Positions 34,234-44,797 are shown, counted from the stretch's first letter. The stretch: 64,000 bases of DNA from Sideroxydans lithotrophicus ES-1 (GCF_000025705.1 NC_013959.1:484001-548000); one strand, 5' to 3'. Made by a program: numbers and translations. The notes: a model not told the origin generated them from the sequence alone.

Positions 34234-34965
34234 ATGGCTGGACACAGTAAATGGGCGAACATTCAACACCGCAAAGGGCGCCAGGATGCCAAGCGCGGCC
34301 AGATATTCACCCGCCTCATCAAGGAGATCACCGTTGCATCCAAGCTGGGCGGCAGCGATCCGGACATCAATCCGCGCCTGCGCCTGGCGATGGAAAAGGC
34401 CTATGACCAGAACATGCCCAAGGACAACGTCGAGCGCGCCATCAAGCGCGGTGCGGGCGAACTGGAAGGCGTGGACTACATGGAGCTGCGCTATGAGGGT
34501 TACGGCATCAACGGCGCGGCGGTGATGGTCGATTGCATGACCGACAACAAGACACGTACGGTGGCCGATGTGCGCCACGCCTTCACCAAGTACGGCGGCA
34601 ATCTGGGTACCGACGGTTCGGTGTCTTTCCTGTTCAAGCATTGCGGCCACATGATCTTCGCTCCGGGAACCGACGAGAACGCGCTGATGGAAGTGGCGCT
34701 GGACGCTGGTGCGGAAGACATCGTCAATAACGACGACGGCAGCATCGAAGTCATCACCTCGCCGCATGATTTCGTGGCGGTGAAACAGCGCCTGGAGGCA
34801 GCGGGTTTCAAGCCGGAGATGGGCGAAGTCACCATGCGGCCGGAAAACGAGGTGGTGTTCACTGGCGAGGATGCGGCGAAGATGCAGAAGCTGCTGGATG
34901 CGCTGGAAGACGTTGGGGACGTGCAAGAGGTCTATACCAACGCCGTCATGGAAGGCCAGGATTGA
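34234..34965 (+). CDS. yebC: YebC/PmpR-family protein
   Basis: 243 residues, full length and highly typical: [21 protein letters not shown] at the start, then [24 protein letters not shown], and a normal C-terminus. YebC proteins help ribosomes past difficult sequences or act as regulators. The frame is open further upstream, but the ATG at 34234 gives the family start and has GGGGAA just in front. It precedes ruvC as in many proteobacteria. Confidence 0.97.
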   Translation: MAGHSKWANIQHRKGRQDAKRGQIFTRLIKEITVASKLGGSDPDINPRLRLAMEKAYDQNMPKDNVERAIKRGAGELEGVDYMELRYEGYGINGAAVMVDCMTDNKTRTVADVRHAFTKYGGNLGTDGSVSFLFKHCGHMIFAPGTDENALMEVALDAGAEDIVNNDDGSIEVITSPHDFVAVKQRLEAAGFKPEMGEVTMRPENEVVFTGEDAAKMQKLLDALEDVGDVQEVYTNAVMEGQD

Positions 34966-35000
34966 GGATTTTGGAATCAGGATTCAGGAAAGCCATGCTG

Positions 35001-35016
35001 AGGCATTGCAATGCCT
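35001..35016. repeat. 16-base palindrome holding the ruvC start codon
   Basis: AGGCATTGCAATGCCT is perfectly self-complementary; the ATG used for ruvC starts at 35011 inside it, and the weak GAGG in front is also partly in the arm. It sits within a larger imperfect inverted repeat (34969-35045) built of AGGATTTTGG-like and CCAAATCCT-like units. Confidence 0.7.
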
Positions 35017-35562
35017 AGCTCAATCCCAAATCCTAAATCCTCAATCCGAATTTTAGGCATCGACCCCGGCTTGCGTATCACCGGATTCGGGGTCGTCGAT
35101 AAAGAAGGCCAGCAGTTGCATTACGTCGCCAGCGGCTGCATCAAGACGCCGGACGGCGAGTTGCCGGAACGGTTGAAAGTGATCCTGGCTTCGCTGGGTG
35201 AGGTCATTGCGCAGCACAAGCCCGAGCAGGTGGCGGTGGAAAAGGTGTTCGTCAACGTGAACCCGCAATCGACCCTGTTGCTTGGGCAGGCCCGCGGTGC
35301 GGCGATCTGTGCGGCGGTGCAGGCCGATCTGCCGGTGGCTGAATATACGGCACTGCAAGTGAAGCAGGCGGTGGTCGGCAACGGCCACGCCGACAAGGAA
35401 CAGGTGCAGGCGATGGTGCAGCGTTTGCTGAAACTGTCCGGCACGCCGAGCCCGGATGCGGCGGATGCGCTGGCCTGTGCGATCTGTCATGCGCACGGCG
35501 GCATGGGCATGGGTGCACTGGCGACCAAAGGTTTTCGTGTACGGAAGGGGAGACTGGTATGA
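35011..35562 (+). CDS. ruvC: Holliday junction endonuclease RuvC with repeat-derived N-terminus
   Basis: 183 residues. The catalytic core is intact: D of [14 protein letters not shown] of [24 protein letters not shown], and D of [11 protein letters not shown]. It cuts four-way junctions delivered by RuvAB. The usual protein starts one or two residues before RILGIDPG; here an extra 12 residues ([12 protein letters not shown]) come from a repeat that covers the gene start. The ATG at 35011 is the only in-frame start seen. The prenyltransferase gene follows with an ATGA overlap. Confidence 0.94.
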   Translation: MPSSIPNPKSSIRILGIDPGLRITGFGVVDKEGQQLHYVASGCIKTPDGELPERLKVILASLGEVIAQHKPEQVAVEKVFVNVNPQSTLLLGQARGAAICAAVQADLPVAEYTALQVKQAVVGNGHADKEQVQAMVQRLLKLSGTPSPDAADALACAICHAHGGMGMGALATKGFRVRKGRLV

Positions 35563-36500
35563 CGCAACCGCTGGAGCCGACGCTGGCCATGTTTCAGAAC
35601 CCGTTTGCCCGTTATTTTGCCGCGACACGCCCGGCCTTCCTGACGGCCAGCCTGATGGCGTGCCTGATCGGGCTGGCCGTGGCCTGGCACGGCGGTGCCG
35701 CATTCGACGTGCCCATGGCCCTGGTCACCTTGCTGTTCGCGTTGCTGGCACAGGCCGGCGTGAATGTGCTCAACGATTACTATGACGCGCTCAACGGCAC
35801 CGATGCGCAGAACACCGAGCGCATCTTCCCCTTCACCGGCGGCAGCCGTTTCATCCAGAACGGCGTGATGACGCAGGCCGAGATGCGCAACTTCGGCTTT
35901 GCGCTGATGGCAGGCGTGGCGGTGGCCGGGTTGTGGCTGATGGCGCGTTCCGCGCCGCAACTGATGTATGTCGGTCTGGCCGGGCTGTTCATCGGCTGGG
36001 CGTATTCGGCGCCGCCGTTCCGTTTGAACAGCCGCGGCCTGGGCGAGCTGTGCGTGGCGGCGGGTTTCCTCGCCATCACCGTCGGCACCGATTTCGTGCA
36101 ACGCAAGGGGTTCGCCGCTGCGCCATTCATCGCGGGCTTGCCCTATGCACTGCTGGTGACGAACCTGCTCTACATCAACCAGTTTCCGGACCGCACTGCC
36201 GACACGGCTGCGGGCAAGCTGCACTGGGTGGCGCGGCTGCCGATACAATCGGCGCGCTGGGGCTATTCGCTGATCGTGGCGCTTGCGTATGCCTGGCTGT
36301 TGTTGGGCGCGCTGCTGGACTGGCTGCCGCTGTGGTCGCTGGCTGCATTCCTGGCACTGCCGCTGAGCATCAAGGCGGCGCGCCTGCTGTTGCAGCATGC
36401 CGCGCAACCGCGGCAACTGGGTGAGGCGATCAAGCTCACTATCGGCGCGATGATGGTGCATGGCACGCTGCTGTCGCTGGCGTTGTTGTTGAGCAAGTGA
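35559..36500 (+). CDS. UbiA/MenA-family prenyltransferase
   Basis: 313 residues, eight to nine membrane helices. Both Asp-rich sites of UbiA prenyltransferases are visible: [11 protein letters not shown] near residue 72 and [11 protein letters not shown] near 210. The overall layout resembles MenA (1,4-dihydroxy-2-naphthoate octaprenyltransferase). Whether this organism makes menaquinone is not shown; another quinone or isoprenoid acceptor is possible. It separates ruvC from ruvA and is coupled to ruvC by an ATGA overlap. The real start may be the ATG eleven codons in. Confidence 0.88.
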   Translation: MTQPLEPTLAMFQNPFARYFAATRPAFLTASLMACLIGLAVAWHGGAAFDVPMALVTLLFALLAQAGVNVLNDYYDALNGTDAQNTERIFPFTGGSRFIQNGVMTQAEMRNFGFALMAGVAVAGLWLMARSAPQLMYVGLAGLFIGWAYSAPPFRLNSRGLGELCVAAGFLAITVGTDFVQRKGFAAAPFIAGLPYALLVTNLLYINQFPDRTADTAAGKLHWVARLPIQSARWGYSLIVALAYAWLLLGALLDWLPLWSLAAFLALPLSIKAARLLLQHAAQPRQLGEAIKLTIGAMMVHGTLLSLALLLSK

Positions 36501-36669
36501 GCCGGGAAAGATGCCTTGCCTGCAGGCCGGCAGAGACGGACACCTTCAGGCGATTGGCCTGAACTGCGCCGAATGACGGGGTTCTTCGCATGTATGCTTT
36601 GCAGATCGCCGTTTTACGGGGCTTGCGGGCATTCCATTTTTGGCAGGATGACTTGAGTAAGGGAAACGA

Positions 36670-37248
36670 ATGATCGGAAGACTGAGCGGCACGTTGCTGG
36701 AAAAGAACCCGCCGCAGATCGTGCTGGATGTGCAGGGCGTGGGCTACGAGGTCGATGTGCCGATGAGCACGTTCTATAACCTGCCTGCGCTGCATGAAAA
36801 GGTCGTGCTGCACACGCAACTCATCGTGCGCGAGGATGCGCACCTGCTGTTCGGATTCCTGACGCACGAAGAGCGCGTCGCTTTCCGCCAGTTGCTCAAG
36901 ATCAGCGGCGTCGGTCCGAAACTGGCGTTGTCGGTGCTGTCCGGATTGAGCCTGGCCGATCTCGCGCTGGCGGTGGCCAACAAGGATGCATCGCGTCTCA
37001 CCAGGATACCCGGCGTCGGCAAGAAGACAGCCGAGCGTTTGCTGCTCGAACTGCAGGGCAAATTCGCGGTGGCCGGTGCAGGAGCAATGGCAGGCTCCGT
37101 TCCCTCGTCATCCAGCGACATCGTCAATGCGTTGCTGGGATTGGGCTATAACGAGAAGGAGGCCGATTGGGCGGCCAAACAGTTGCCCAAGGAGGCCGGT
37201 GTCGCGGACGGCATCCGCCAGGCCCTCAAGCTTTTGTCCAAACCATGA
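36670..37248 (+). CDS. ruvA: Holliday junction DNA helicase subunit RuvA
   Basis: 192 residues, normal size: an OB-fold N-terminal domain beginning MIGRLSGTL, two helix-hairpin-helix motifs ([17 protein letters not shown] and [19 protein letters not shown]), and the C-terminal domain contacting RuvB. It binds the junction and loads RuvB. ATG preceded by AAGGGAAACG. ruvB follows 25 bases later. Confidence 0.98.
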   Translation: MIGRLSGTLLEKNPPQIVLDVQGVGYEVDVPMSTFYNLPALHEKVVLHTQLIVREDAHLLFGFLTHEERVAFRQLLKISGVGPKLALSVLSGLSLADLALAVANKDASRLTRIPGVGKKTAERLLLELQGKFAVAGAGAMAGSVPSSSSDIVNALLGLGYNEKEADWAAKQLPKEAGVADGIRQALKLLSKP

Positions 37249-37273
37249 ATACGCTTAAGTTATCATCCGGAGC

Positions 37274-38321
<1,048 letters not shown>

Positions 38322-38329
<8 letters not shown>

Positions 38330-38726
38330 GCACAAGCTGTTCTCGTGGCCGGTCCGGGTGTATTTCCAGGATACGGATGCGGGCGGCGTGGTCTATCACG
38401 CCAGTTATGTGAACTTTATGGAGCGTTCGCGGACTGAGTGGCTGCGCACTTTCGGTTACAGCAACGCGCGCCTGATGCAAGAGCTGGGCGTGGTGTTCGT
38501 GGTGCGTTCGCTCAAGCTGGACTACCTGAAGCCTGCCTTGCTGGACGATCTGCTGACGGTGACTTCGCATGTCAAGGAGATCGGGCGTAGCCGCGTGAGC
38601 ATCCTGCAGACCGTTGTGCGCGGTGAAGATTTGCTGGTGCAAGGCGAGGTGCATCTGGTGTGTGTGGACGTGAAGTCTTTCAAGCCGGTGAGTGTGCCGG
38701 ATGTTTTACGCAAACAGTGGGATTGA
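38322..38726 (+). CDS. ybgC: Acyl-CoA thioesterase YbgC
   Basis: 134 residues, hot-dog fold with the active-site stretch [19 protein letters not shown] typical of the tol-pal-associated thioesterase. It hydrolyses acyl-CoA thioesters. The ATG at 38322 overlaps the ruvB stop by eight bases and is preceded by AAGGAAC. First gene of the tol-pal cluster. Confidence 0.96.
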
Positions 38727-38730
38727 ACAA

Positions 38731-39408
38731 ATGGAACTGATCCAGGATCTGTCATTCATGCACTTGGTCACCAACGCCAGCTTGCTGGTGCAGTTGGTGA
38801 TGGGCTTGTTGCTGCTGGTGTCGCTGATGTCGTGGTGGTACATCTTCCTCAAGATGTTTGCAGTGCGCTCGGCGGTAAAACAGGCACGCGAGTTCGAGGA
38901 TGCGTTCTGGGGCAATCCGAATCTGAATGCGCTCTACCAGCAGGCGAACAGCCAGGCTAGAACCGATGTGGGTGCGCTGGAGCGCATCTTTGCAGCGGGT
39001 TTCGCCGAGTTCGTCAAACTGAAGAAGACCCATGGCGTGGATGGTGCGGCCGTGATGGACGGCACCCGCCGCGCGATGCGCGCCAAATACCAGCGCGAGA
39101 TGGACCATCTGGAATCGCATCTGTCCTTTCTTGCCACCGTCGGCTCCGTCAGCCCGTATGTCGGTCTGCTCGGGACGGTATGGGGCATCATGAACGCGTT
39201 CCGCGGGCTGTCCAACGTGGGGCAGGCGACATTGGCTCAGGTCGCGCCGGGCATCGCCGAAGCGCTGGTGGCGACTGCGATGGGCCTGTTCGCGGCGATC
39301 CCCGCGGTGGTGGCCTACAACCGCTATGCGCATGACATCACCCGTTTGTCGTCGCGCTTCGAGAGCTTCATCGAGGAGTTTTCGAATGTGTTGCAGAGGC
39401 AGCCATGA
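38731..39408 (+). CDS. tolQ: Tol-Pal system protein TolQ
   Basis: 225 residues, three membrane helices (about 15-38, 130-150 and 170-195), ExbB/TolQ family with GLLGTVWGIMNAF and APGIAEALVATAMGLFAAIPA. With TolR it forms the proton-driven motor of the Tol-Pal system, which constricts the envelope during division. Starts a few bases after ybgC. The next gene, tolR, is unusually far away (78 bases). Confidence 0.97.
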   Translation: MELIQDLSFMHLVTNASLLVQLVMGLLLLVSLMSWWYIFLKMFAVRSAVKQAREFEDAFWGNPNLNALYQQANSQARTDVGALERIFAAGFAEFVKLKKTHGVDGAAVMDGTRRAMRAKYQREMDHLESHLSFLATVGSVSPYVGLLGTVWGIMNAFRGLSNVGQATLAQVAPGIAEALVATAMGLFAAIPAVVAYNRYAHDITRLSSRFESFIEEFSNVLQRQP

Positions 39409-39486
39409 CGGTGTCAATTCTGCACGAGCGAAGCGAAGTGGCAGATTGCCTGCCTTTGGTGCGGTGCGCGATAGCGATGGGTAACT
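39409..39486. other. Unusual spacer between tolQ and tolR
   Basis: These two genes are normally adjacent or overlapping. The 78-base spacer contains a bulged hairpin (TCTGCAC near 39418 with GTGGCAGA near 39439) and the string GCCTGCCTTTGGTGCG, also found at about 29966. It looks like an inserted repeat fragment. The tolR ribosome site is weak (GGGTAAC). Confidence 0.5.
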
Positions 39487-39906
39487 ATGAACAATAGCCG
39501 GCGATCTTCCCATCCGCAGATGAGTCAGATCAACGTCGTGCCTTATATCGATGTGATGCTGGTGCTGCTGGTCATCTTCATGATCACGGCACCGCTGATG
39601 AATCCGGGACAGATCGACCTGCCCAGCGTGGGCAAGTCGCTGGCGCCGCCGGTGGCGCCGCTGGAAGTCATCATCAAGAAGGACACCACGCTGGCCTTGC
39701 GCGACCATGCCAGGGGAGGCGTGGAGTTCCCGGTGTCGCGCAATGAGTTGGCTGCACAGCTGCAACAGAGTCTGAAGAAGAATCCGGATCAGCCGGTGGT
39801 GATCTCTGCGGACAGGAATGTGCGCTATGAAGAGGTGGTGAACGTCATGGACATGCTGCAACAACAGCATATCAAGAAGATCGGTCTGCTCGCCAAGACT
39901 CGATGA
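39487..39906 (+). CDS. tolR: Tol-Pal system protein TolR
   Basis: 139 residues: a single membrane helix with the conserved aspartate (INVVPYIDVMLVLLVIFMI) used for proton passage, and a periplasmic ExbD/TolR domain ending DMLQQQHIKKIGLLAK. Overlaps tolA by ATGA. Confidence 0.97.
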   Translation: MNNSRRSSHPQMSQINVVPYIDVMLVLLVIFMITAPLMNPGQIDLPSVGKSLAPPVAPLEVIIKKDTTLALRDHARGGVEFPVSRNELAAQLQQSLKKNPDQPVVISADRNVRYEEVVNVMDMLQQQHIKKIGLLAKTR

Positions 39907-40637
39907 GTATGGCACTGGCATATCGCGAACCCCATCGTCTGTCTGCCGGGTTGCTGGCGCTGACGGTGCATCTCGTGTTTTTCACGTTGCTGTACTTCGG
40001 TGTGCGCTGGCAATCGCAGCCGTCGGAAAGTTACAGCGTGGAGATGTGGGACAATCTGCCGAATACCGAGGTAGTTCCCAAACAGGAACCGGCGCCTGCT
40101 CCGCCCCAGCCTGCCAAGGTGGAACCGGCTCCTCCAGCCAGGGTCGTACCGCCTGTGCTGCCGCCGGTGAAGGCAGATATCGAGATCCGCGACAAAAAAA
40201 GCAAAAAAGCCGAAATGAAGACGAAGGCAGCGGCCAAAGCAAGGCAGGAGGCCGAGCTGAAAGCGCTGGAGGCTTATACGCAGAAGCAGAGGCAGATCGA
40301 CAAGGCGCGGCAGGCCGAACAGGCGCGGATCCGCGCCGAGGTGAGTGCGGCGACGCAGGTGCTGATCGAGAGTTATCAGGACAAGATCCGCAACAAGATC
40401 AGGCGTAAGATGAAAATGGTATCGGACGTGCCGGATACTGCCGAGGCGATCTTCAAGGTGACCTTGTTGCCTGACGGTATGCTGATGGATGATCCGGTAT
40501 TGGTAAAGAGCAGCGGTTATCCCGCTTACGATGATGCCGCAGAGCGTGCCATTCTTTCGGCGGAGCCGTTGCCGGTGCCGACCGATGTCGCTTTGCAGAA
40601 GATGTTTCGCGAGCTGAAGTTGTCGATAAGACCGTAG
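39903..40637 (+). CDS. tolA: Tol-Pal system protein TolA (short form)
   Basis: 244 residues: N-terminal membrane helix (about 14-34), a Pro- then Lys/Ala/Glu-rich helical spacer (about 55-150), and a C-terminal TonB/TolA domain. E. coli TolA is much longer (421 residues), so the periplasmic arm here is short. It transmits motor energy to TolB and Pal. Follows tolR with overlap; tolB begins six bases after the stop. Confidence 0.93.
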   Translation: MSMALAYREPHRLSAGLLALTVHLVFFTLLYFGVRWQSQPSESYSVEMWDNLPNTEVVPKQEPAPAPPQPAKVEPAPPARVVPPVLPPVKADIEIRDKKSKKAEMKTKAAAKARQEAELKALEAYTQKQRQIDKARQAEQARIRAEVSAATQVLIESYQDKIRNKIRRKMKMVSDVPDTAEAIFKVTLLPDGMLMDDPVLVKSSGYPAYDDAAERAILSAEPLPVPTDVALQKMFRELKLSIRP

Positions 40638-40643
40638 GAGTGA

Positions 40644-41909
40644 ATGTATATGCGTTTTCTGGGTGTCATCGTTTTGTTGTGTGTGGCGTGCTCTGCGCGT
40701 GCCGAGTTGAGCATCGAGATCACGGGTGCGGGCGAGCATCAGGTTCCGATATCACTGGTGCCTTTCGCCGGGGATGAGAATCAGGGTGGGCAATCGATCA
40801 GCACAGTGGTGTCCAACGATCTGCTGCGTACCGGGCTGTTCAAGCTGGTCGACCCGGCCGGCAAAGCGCCGCATGAACCGGGTGAGGTGAACTATGTGGA
40901 GTGGCCCGGAGTGGACGCGCTGCTGATCGGCAAAGTGCGGAACCTGGATGGCGGGCGTCTGGAGGTGAGGTTCCGTTTGCTGGACATGGTCCGCCGCACC
41001 GAACTGATCGGCCTGGCGGTGACGGCCAAGAGCGAACAGCTGCGAGCCATCGCACATCGTGTCTCCGATCTGATATATGAAAAACTGACGGGTGATCCCG
41101 GGGTGTTCAGCACGCGCATCGCCTATGTGAATCGCGACGGCAAGAAATACCGTCTGGTCGTGGCCGACAGCGATGGCTACGGCGAGCAGACCCTGCTGGC
41201 GCTGAACGAGCCGATCATGTCGCCGGCATGGTCGCCCGACGGCAGCCAGCTTGCCTATGTGAGTTTCGAGCGCGGGCATGCGTCGGTCTTTGTGCAGTCG
41301 CTGGCGACACGCAAACGCACGGTGCTGGCCGATTTCCCGGGAAGCAACAGCGCGCCGGCATGGTCGCCCGACGGCAAGCAGCTTGCGTTGGTATTGTCGC
41401 GCGATGGCTACTCGCAGCTTTATCTCGTGCGCAACGACGGCAAGGATCTGCACCGCATAACGTTCAGCGAGACCATCGATACGGAACCGGTCTTCACCCC
41501 GGATGGGAAATCCCTGCTGTTCACTTCGGACCGGGGCGGCAGCGCGCAGATTTATCGGGTACCGGTGGAAGGCGGCTCGGCCGAACGGCTCACTTTTGAC
41601 GGCACGAACAATTTTTCGCCGCGTCCCAGCCCGGATGGAAAGAGCTTCGTTTTCTCGCATTTCGTTGATGGGGTTTTCTATATCGCGGTGCAGGATTTTG
41701 AAACCAATCAGATGCAGGTATTGACCGGCGGCGGATGGGAAAAGAAACCGAGTTTCGCACCCAACGGCAAGCTGATCTTGTTCGCAACCGAGTCGCAAGG
41801 TCGTGGTATATTGGCAACCGTATCCAGCGATGGAAGAGTGAAGCAAAAGATGATCGCTCAGCGTGGTGACATACGCGAACCGATCTGGGGTCCTTTCCTT
41901 AAACAATAA
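40644..41909 (+). CDS. tolB: Tol-Pal system beta-propeller protein TolB
   Basis: 421 residues with a signal peptide (about 3-20, ending ARA), an N-terminal alpha/beta domain and a six-bladed propeller of TolB repeats (MSPAWSPDGSQLAYVSFE, SAPAWSPDGKQLALV, TEPVFTPDGKSLLFTS and others). The stated ATG is followed by another two codons later (MRF), either may start. It shuttles between TolA and Pal in the periplasm. Confidence 0.97.
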   Translation: MYMRFLGVIVLLCVACSARAELSIEITGAGEHQVPISLVPFAGDENQGGQSISTVVSNDLLRTGLFKLVDPAGKAPHEPGEVNYVEWPGVDALLIGKVRNLDGGRLEVRFRLLDMVRRTELIGLAVTAKSEQLRAIAHRVSDLIYEKLTGDPGVFSTRIAYVNRDGKKYRLVVADSDGYGEQTLLALNEPIMSPAWSPDGSQLAYVSFERGHASVFVQSLATRKRTVLADFPGSNSAPAWSPDGKQLALVLSRDGYSQLYLVRNDGKDLHRITFSETIDTEPVFTPDGKSLLFTSDRGGSAQIYRVPVEGGSAERLTFDGTNNFSPRPSPDGKSFVFSHFVDGVFYIAVQDFETNQMQVLTGGGWEKKPSFAPNGKLILFATESQGRGILATVSSDGRVKQKMIAQRGDIREPIWGPFLKQ

Positions 41910-41924
41910 ATAATGGAGATCACG

Positions 41925-42452
41925 ATGAAGAAGATTATCTTGAGTATCATATTGGTCAACCTGCTGGCTGCCTGCGCAACCGAAAAACCGAAAGAAGCGG
42001 CTACGGAACCTACCCCGGCCGCAACCACAGAAACCACGGCACCTGCGACTGCGGCGGCTGAGCCGGCCCAGACTTCCACTGCCGCTGAAGCTGCTGCGAA
42101 TGCCGAAGCAGCCATACCGGAAATCCGTAGCGTGTATTTCCCGTTCGACGTGGATGCAGTGCAGGATGGGGATCGTGCAGCCATCCAGGCTCATGGCGCA
42201 TATCTGGGCAAGAACGATAGCGTCAAGGTGCGTGTCGAGGGCAATGCCGACGAGCGCGGCAGCACCGAATACAACTTGGCACTGGGTCAGCGTCGTGCCA
42301 ACAACGTGAAGAAGCTGCTGGTCCTGTCCGGTGCCAAGGCATCGCAGGTCGAGACAGTGAGCTTCGGTGAAGAGAAGCCACGTTGCGCTGATCACATGGA
42401 ATCGTGCTGGTCGCAGAACCGTCGCGCCGATATCGTCTACATCACCAAGTAA
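41925..42452 (+). CDS. pal: Peptidoglycan-associated lipoprotein Pal
   Basis: 175 residues with a lipoprotein signal whose lipobox LLAAC puts the acylated cysteine at residue 17, a Pro/Ala/Thr linker, and an OmpA-type domain (YFPFDVDAVQ, then VEGNADERGSTEYNLALGQRRA). It anchors the outer membrane to peptidoglycan. The ATG at 41925 is chosen because GGAG lies eight bases before it; an ATG at 41913 precedes it in frame. Confidence 0.97.
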   Translation: MKKIILSIILVNLLAACATEKPKEAATEPTPAATTETTAPATAAAEPAQTSTAAEAAANAEAAIPEIRSVYFPFDVDAVQDGDRAAIQAHGAYLGKNDSVKVRVEGNADERGSTEYNLALGQRRANNVKKLLVLSGAKASQVETVSFGEEKPRCADHMESCWSQNRRADIVYITK

Positions 42453-42463
42453 ACCGTCAGTCC

Positions 42464-43219
42464 ATGCGTTTCTGGTTGTTGCTCTGTTTGTGCGTTGCGA
42501 GCAGCCATGCCTCGGCAGGGTTGTTCGCTGACGAGGATGCGCGCAAGCAGGTGCAGCAACTGGAAGTGCGTATCGTCAAGCTGGAGCAGGCGCTGGCTTC
42601 GTCCGATGCGGACAAGGAACAGACGATCCGCTCGATGCTCGACATGCAGATGCAAATGGAAGCGTTGAATACCGAGTTGCGCAAGCTGCGCGGGCAAAAC
42701 GAAGAATTCGCGCATGAACTGCAGGATGCAGAGAAGCGCCAGAAGGATTTCTACGTCGATCTGGATACCCGTCTGCGCCGTATCGAAGCCGGAGGAACCA
42801 CCTCCGCGCCTGCCGACAGTGGCACCGGTGCCGCTGCGGGCCAGGGTGGCGAGGAGCGGGCATTCGACGCTGCCTATTCGTTCTACAAAGCCGAAAACTA
42901 TCAGAACGCCGTCACTGCATTCGGCGGTTTCCTGAAGAACTACCCGCAATCTGCGCATGAGGCGAATGTCCTGTACTGGATGGGCAACTCCTATTTTCTG
43001 TTGAAGGATTACAAGAGCTGCGTGAGCAGTTACGAGTCGCTGGCGGGTAAATATCCGGATCATCCGCGTGTAGCTGAAACGATGCTCAATACGGCTGAAT
43101 GCCAACTGGGATTGCGGAACAAGACGGCGGCGAAGAGAACGCTCAAGCTGCTCATTTCCAAGTTTCCCGGCAGCGATGCTTCCGACAAGGCGAAGAAGCG
43201 CCTTGCCGCCATCAAGTAG
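42464..43219 (+). CDS. cpoB: Cell-division coordinator CpoB (YbgF)
   Basis: 251 residues: signal peptide (about 1-18), a coiled-coil trimerisation region (about 25-110), a low-complexity linker and three TPR repeats (about 130-251; FDAAYSFYKAENYQNAVTAF and similar). It links Tol-Pal to peptidoglycan synthesis during division. Last gene of the Tol-Pal cluster. Confidence 0.94.
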   Translation: MRFWLLLCLCVASSHASAGLFADEDARKQVQQLEVRIVKLEQALASSDADKEQTIRSMLDMQMQMEALNTELRKLRGQNEEFAHELQDAEKRQKDFYVDLDTRLRRIEAGGTTSAPADSGTGAAAGQGGEERAFDAAYSFYKAENYQNAVTAFGGFLKNYPQSAHEANVLYWMGNSYFLLKDYKSCVSSYESLAGKYPDHPRVAETMLNTAECQLGLRNKTAAKRTLKLLISKFPGSDASDKAKKRLAAIK

Positions 43220-43233
43220 TTTTTCCGAAGTCC

Positions 43234-43890
43234 ATGTCGTACGTCACCAGCGAGTCTTTGCGCATCAGCGAGATTTTCTATTCATTGCAAGGCGAGACCA
43301 GTCGCGTCGGTCTGCCGACGGTGTTCGTGCGCCTGACCGGTTGTCCGTTGCGTTGTTCCTATTGCGACACGGCCTATGCCTTCACTGGCGGGCAGAGCAT
43401 GCAGTTGAGTGCGATCATGGATGAGGTGGCCAGCTATGCTCCGCGCTACGTGACCGTCACCGGAGGTGAACCGCTGGCGCAGAAGAATTGCCTGTTCCTG
43501 CTGCGTGCATTATGCGATGCGGGTTACGAAGTTTCACTGGAGACCGGCGGGGCGCTTGATGTGAGCGGGGTGGATGCGCGCGTGATGAAAGTGCTGGATA
43601 TCAAGACGCCGGGTTCCGGCGAAGTGCAAAAGAACCTTTGGGGCAATCTGCAACATCTGGGCCGGCACGACGAGATCAAGTTCGTCCTGTGCGGCGAAGC
43701 GGATTACCAATGGGCCAAACAGGTGATGCAGGAGCATGCCCTGGCGCAGCGTTGTGCAGTACTGTTTTCCCCCGCGCAAGGACAACTGGCGCCCACGGAA
43801 CTGGCCGAATGGATATTGCGCGACCGCCTGCCGGTACGCCTGCAGGTGCAATTGCATAAACTTTTGTGGGGTAATGAGGCGGGGCATTGA
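43234..43890 (+). CDS. queE: 7-carboxy-7-deazaguanine synthase
   Basis: 218 residues. Radical SAM iron-sulfur motif CPLRCSYC (CxxxCxxC) near residue 40, then VTVTGGEPL. It converts 6-carboxytetrahydropterin to 7-carboxy-7-deazaguanine in queuosine synthesis. ATG at 43234; the open frame upstream is inside cpoB. Its stop overlaps the queC start region. Confidence 0.96.
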   Translation: MSYVTSESLRISEIFYSLQGETSRVGLPTVFVRLTGCPLRCSYCDTAYAFTGGQSMQLSAIMDEVASYAPRYVTVTGGEPLAQKNCLFLLRALCDAGYEVSLETGGALDVSGVDARVMKVLDIKTPGSGEVQKNLWGNLQHLGRHDEIKFVLCGEADYQWAKQVMQEHALAQRCAVLFSPAQGQLAPTELAEWILRDRLPVRLQVQLHKLLWGNEAGH

Positions 43891-44567
43891 TGACGAAGCG
43901 GGCTGTGGTGTTACTGTCGGGAGGTCTTGATTCGGCCACGGTGCTGGCGATGGCGCGGACACAAGGGTTTGAATGTTATGCCTTGAGCGTGGATTACGGG
44001 CAGCGCCATCACGCCGAGCTCGCTGCGGCGCAACGGGTCGCCCAGTCACTCGGCGCACGCGAGCAGCGGGTGGTCAACATCGACCTCACCGGATTCGGCG
44101 GGTCTGCACTGACCGATGCCAATATCGCCGTGCCGGAACAAGCCGGCAGCGGCATCCCGATCACCTATGTCCCCGCGCGCAACACCATCATGCTGTCGCT
44201 CGCCCTGGCCTGGGCGGAAGTGTTGAAAGCGCAAGACATATTCTTCGGTGTGAATGCGGTGGATTATTCAGGTTATCCCGATTGCCGTCCGGAATATGTC
44301 GCGGCGTTCGAGCGCATGGCCAATCTGGCGACCCAGGCTGCGGTGGAAGGCAAGCCGCTCACTTTGCATGCGCCGCTGTTGCATCTGTCCAAGGCCGAGA
44401 TCATCCGGCAAGGAGTGCGTTTGGGGGTCGATTACGGGCTCACGGTGTCGTGTTACCAGGCTGATGATGAAGGTCGTGCCTGCGGTCGCTGCGATTCGTG
44501 CCGTTTGCGCCGCGAAGGTTTTGCAGCAGCCGGCGTGCCAGATTCCACGCGCTATCGCAGCACATAG
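43890..44567 (+). CDS. queC: 7-cyano-7-deazaguanine synthase
   Basis: 225 residues. PP-loop ATP site [10 protein letters not shown] near residue 10 and a C-terminal four-Cys zinc cluster ([20 protein letters not shown]). It makes preQ0 from the product of QueE. The start ATG at 43890 overlaps the queE stop by one base. Confidence 0.97.
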   Translation: MTKRAVVLLSGGLDSATVLAMARTQGFECYALSVDYGQRHHAELAAAQRVAQSLGAREQRVVNIDLTGFGGSALTDANIAVPEQAGSGIPITYVPARNTIMLSLALAWAEVLKAQDIFFGVNAVDYSGYPDCRPEYVAAFERMANLATQAAVEGKPLTLHAPLLHLSKAEIIRQGVRLGVDYGLTVSCYQADDEGRACGRCDSCRLRREGFAAAGVPDSTRYRST

Positions 44568-44580
44568 CTGTTCGTTCGCA

Positions 44581-44611
44581 GGTTTGACACTCGAAGTCAA
44601 ACCCGTATAAT
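44581..44611 (+). promoter_or_regulatory. Consensus promoter of the tRNA operon with an overlapping inverted repeat
   Basis: TTGACA (44584-44589) and TATAAT (44606-44611) match consensus exactly with a 16-base spacer. A GC-rich discriminator follows, as in stringently controlled stable-RNA promoters. The arms GGTTTGAC (44581-44588) and GTCAAACC (44596-44603) form a perfect 8-bp inverted repeat across the -35 box. Confidence 0.85.
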
Positions 44612-44631
44612 GCGCGCTCCCTTTTGGGAGG

Positions 44632-44707
44632 GGGTCGGTAGCTCAGTCGGTAGAGCAGCGGACTTTTAATCCGTTGGTCGCGAGTTCGAATCTCGCCCGA
44701 CCCACCA
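44632..44707 (+). tRNA. tRNA-Lys (anticodon TTT)
   Basis: 76 bases with acceptor GGGTCGG/CCGACCC, D-arm GCTC/GAGC, anticodon loop CTTTTAA carrying TTT, T-loop TTCGAAT and encoded CCA end. Same transcript as tRNA-Thr. Confidence 0.98.
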
Positions 44708-44721
44708 GTTTCAAAATCCCC

Positions 44722-44797
44722 GCCGCTTTAGCTCAGTTGGTAGAGCAACCGCCTTGTAAGCGGTAGGTCGTCAGTTCGAATCCGACAAGCGGCACCA
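44722..44797 (+). tRNA. tRNA-Thr (anticodon TGT)
   Basis: 76 bases with acceptor GCCGCTT/AAGCGGC, anticodon loop CTTGTAA carrying TGT, T-loop TTCGAAT and encoded CCA end. Fourteen bases after tRNA-Lys. Confidence 0.98.

Noticed and set aside
40752-42395. 547-residue open frame on the minus strand
   Set aside because: Antisense to tolB and pal, both certain; no domain recognisable.
43220-43233. preQ1 riboswitch before queE
   Set aside because: Only 14 bases separate cpoB and queE; no room for an aptamer.
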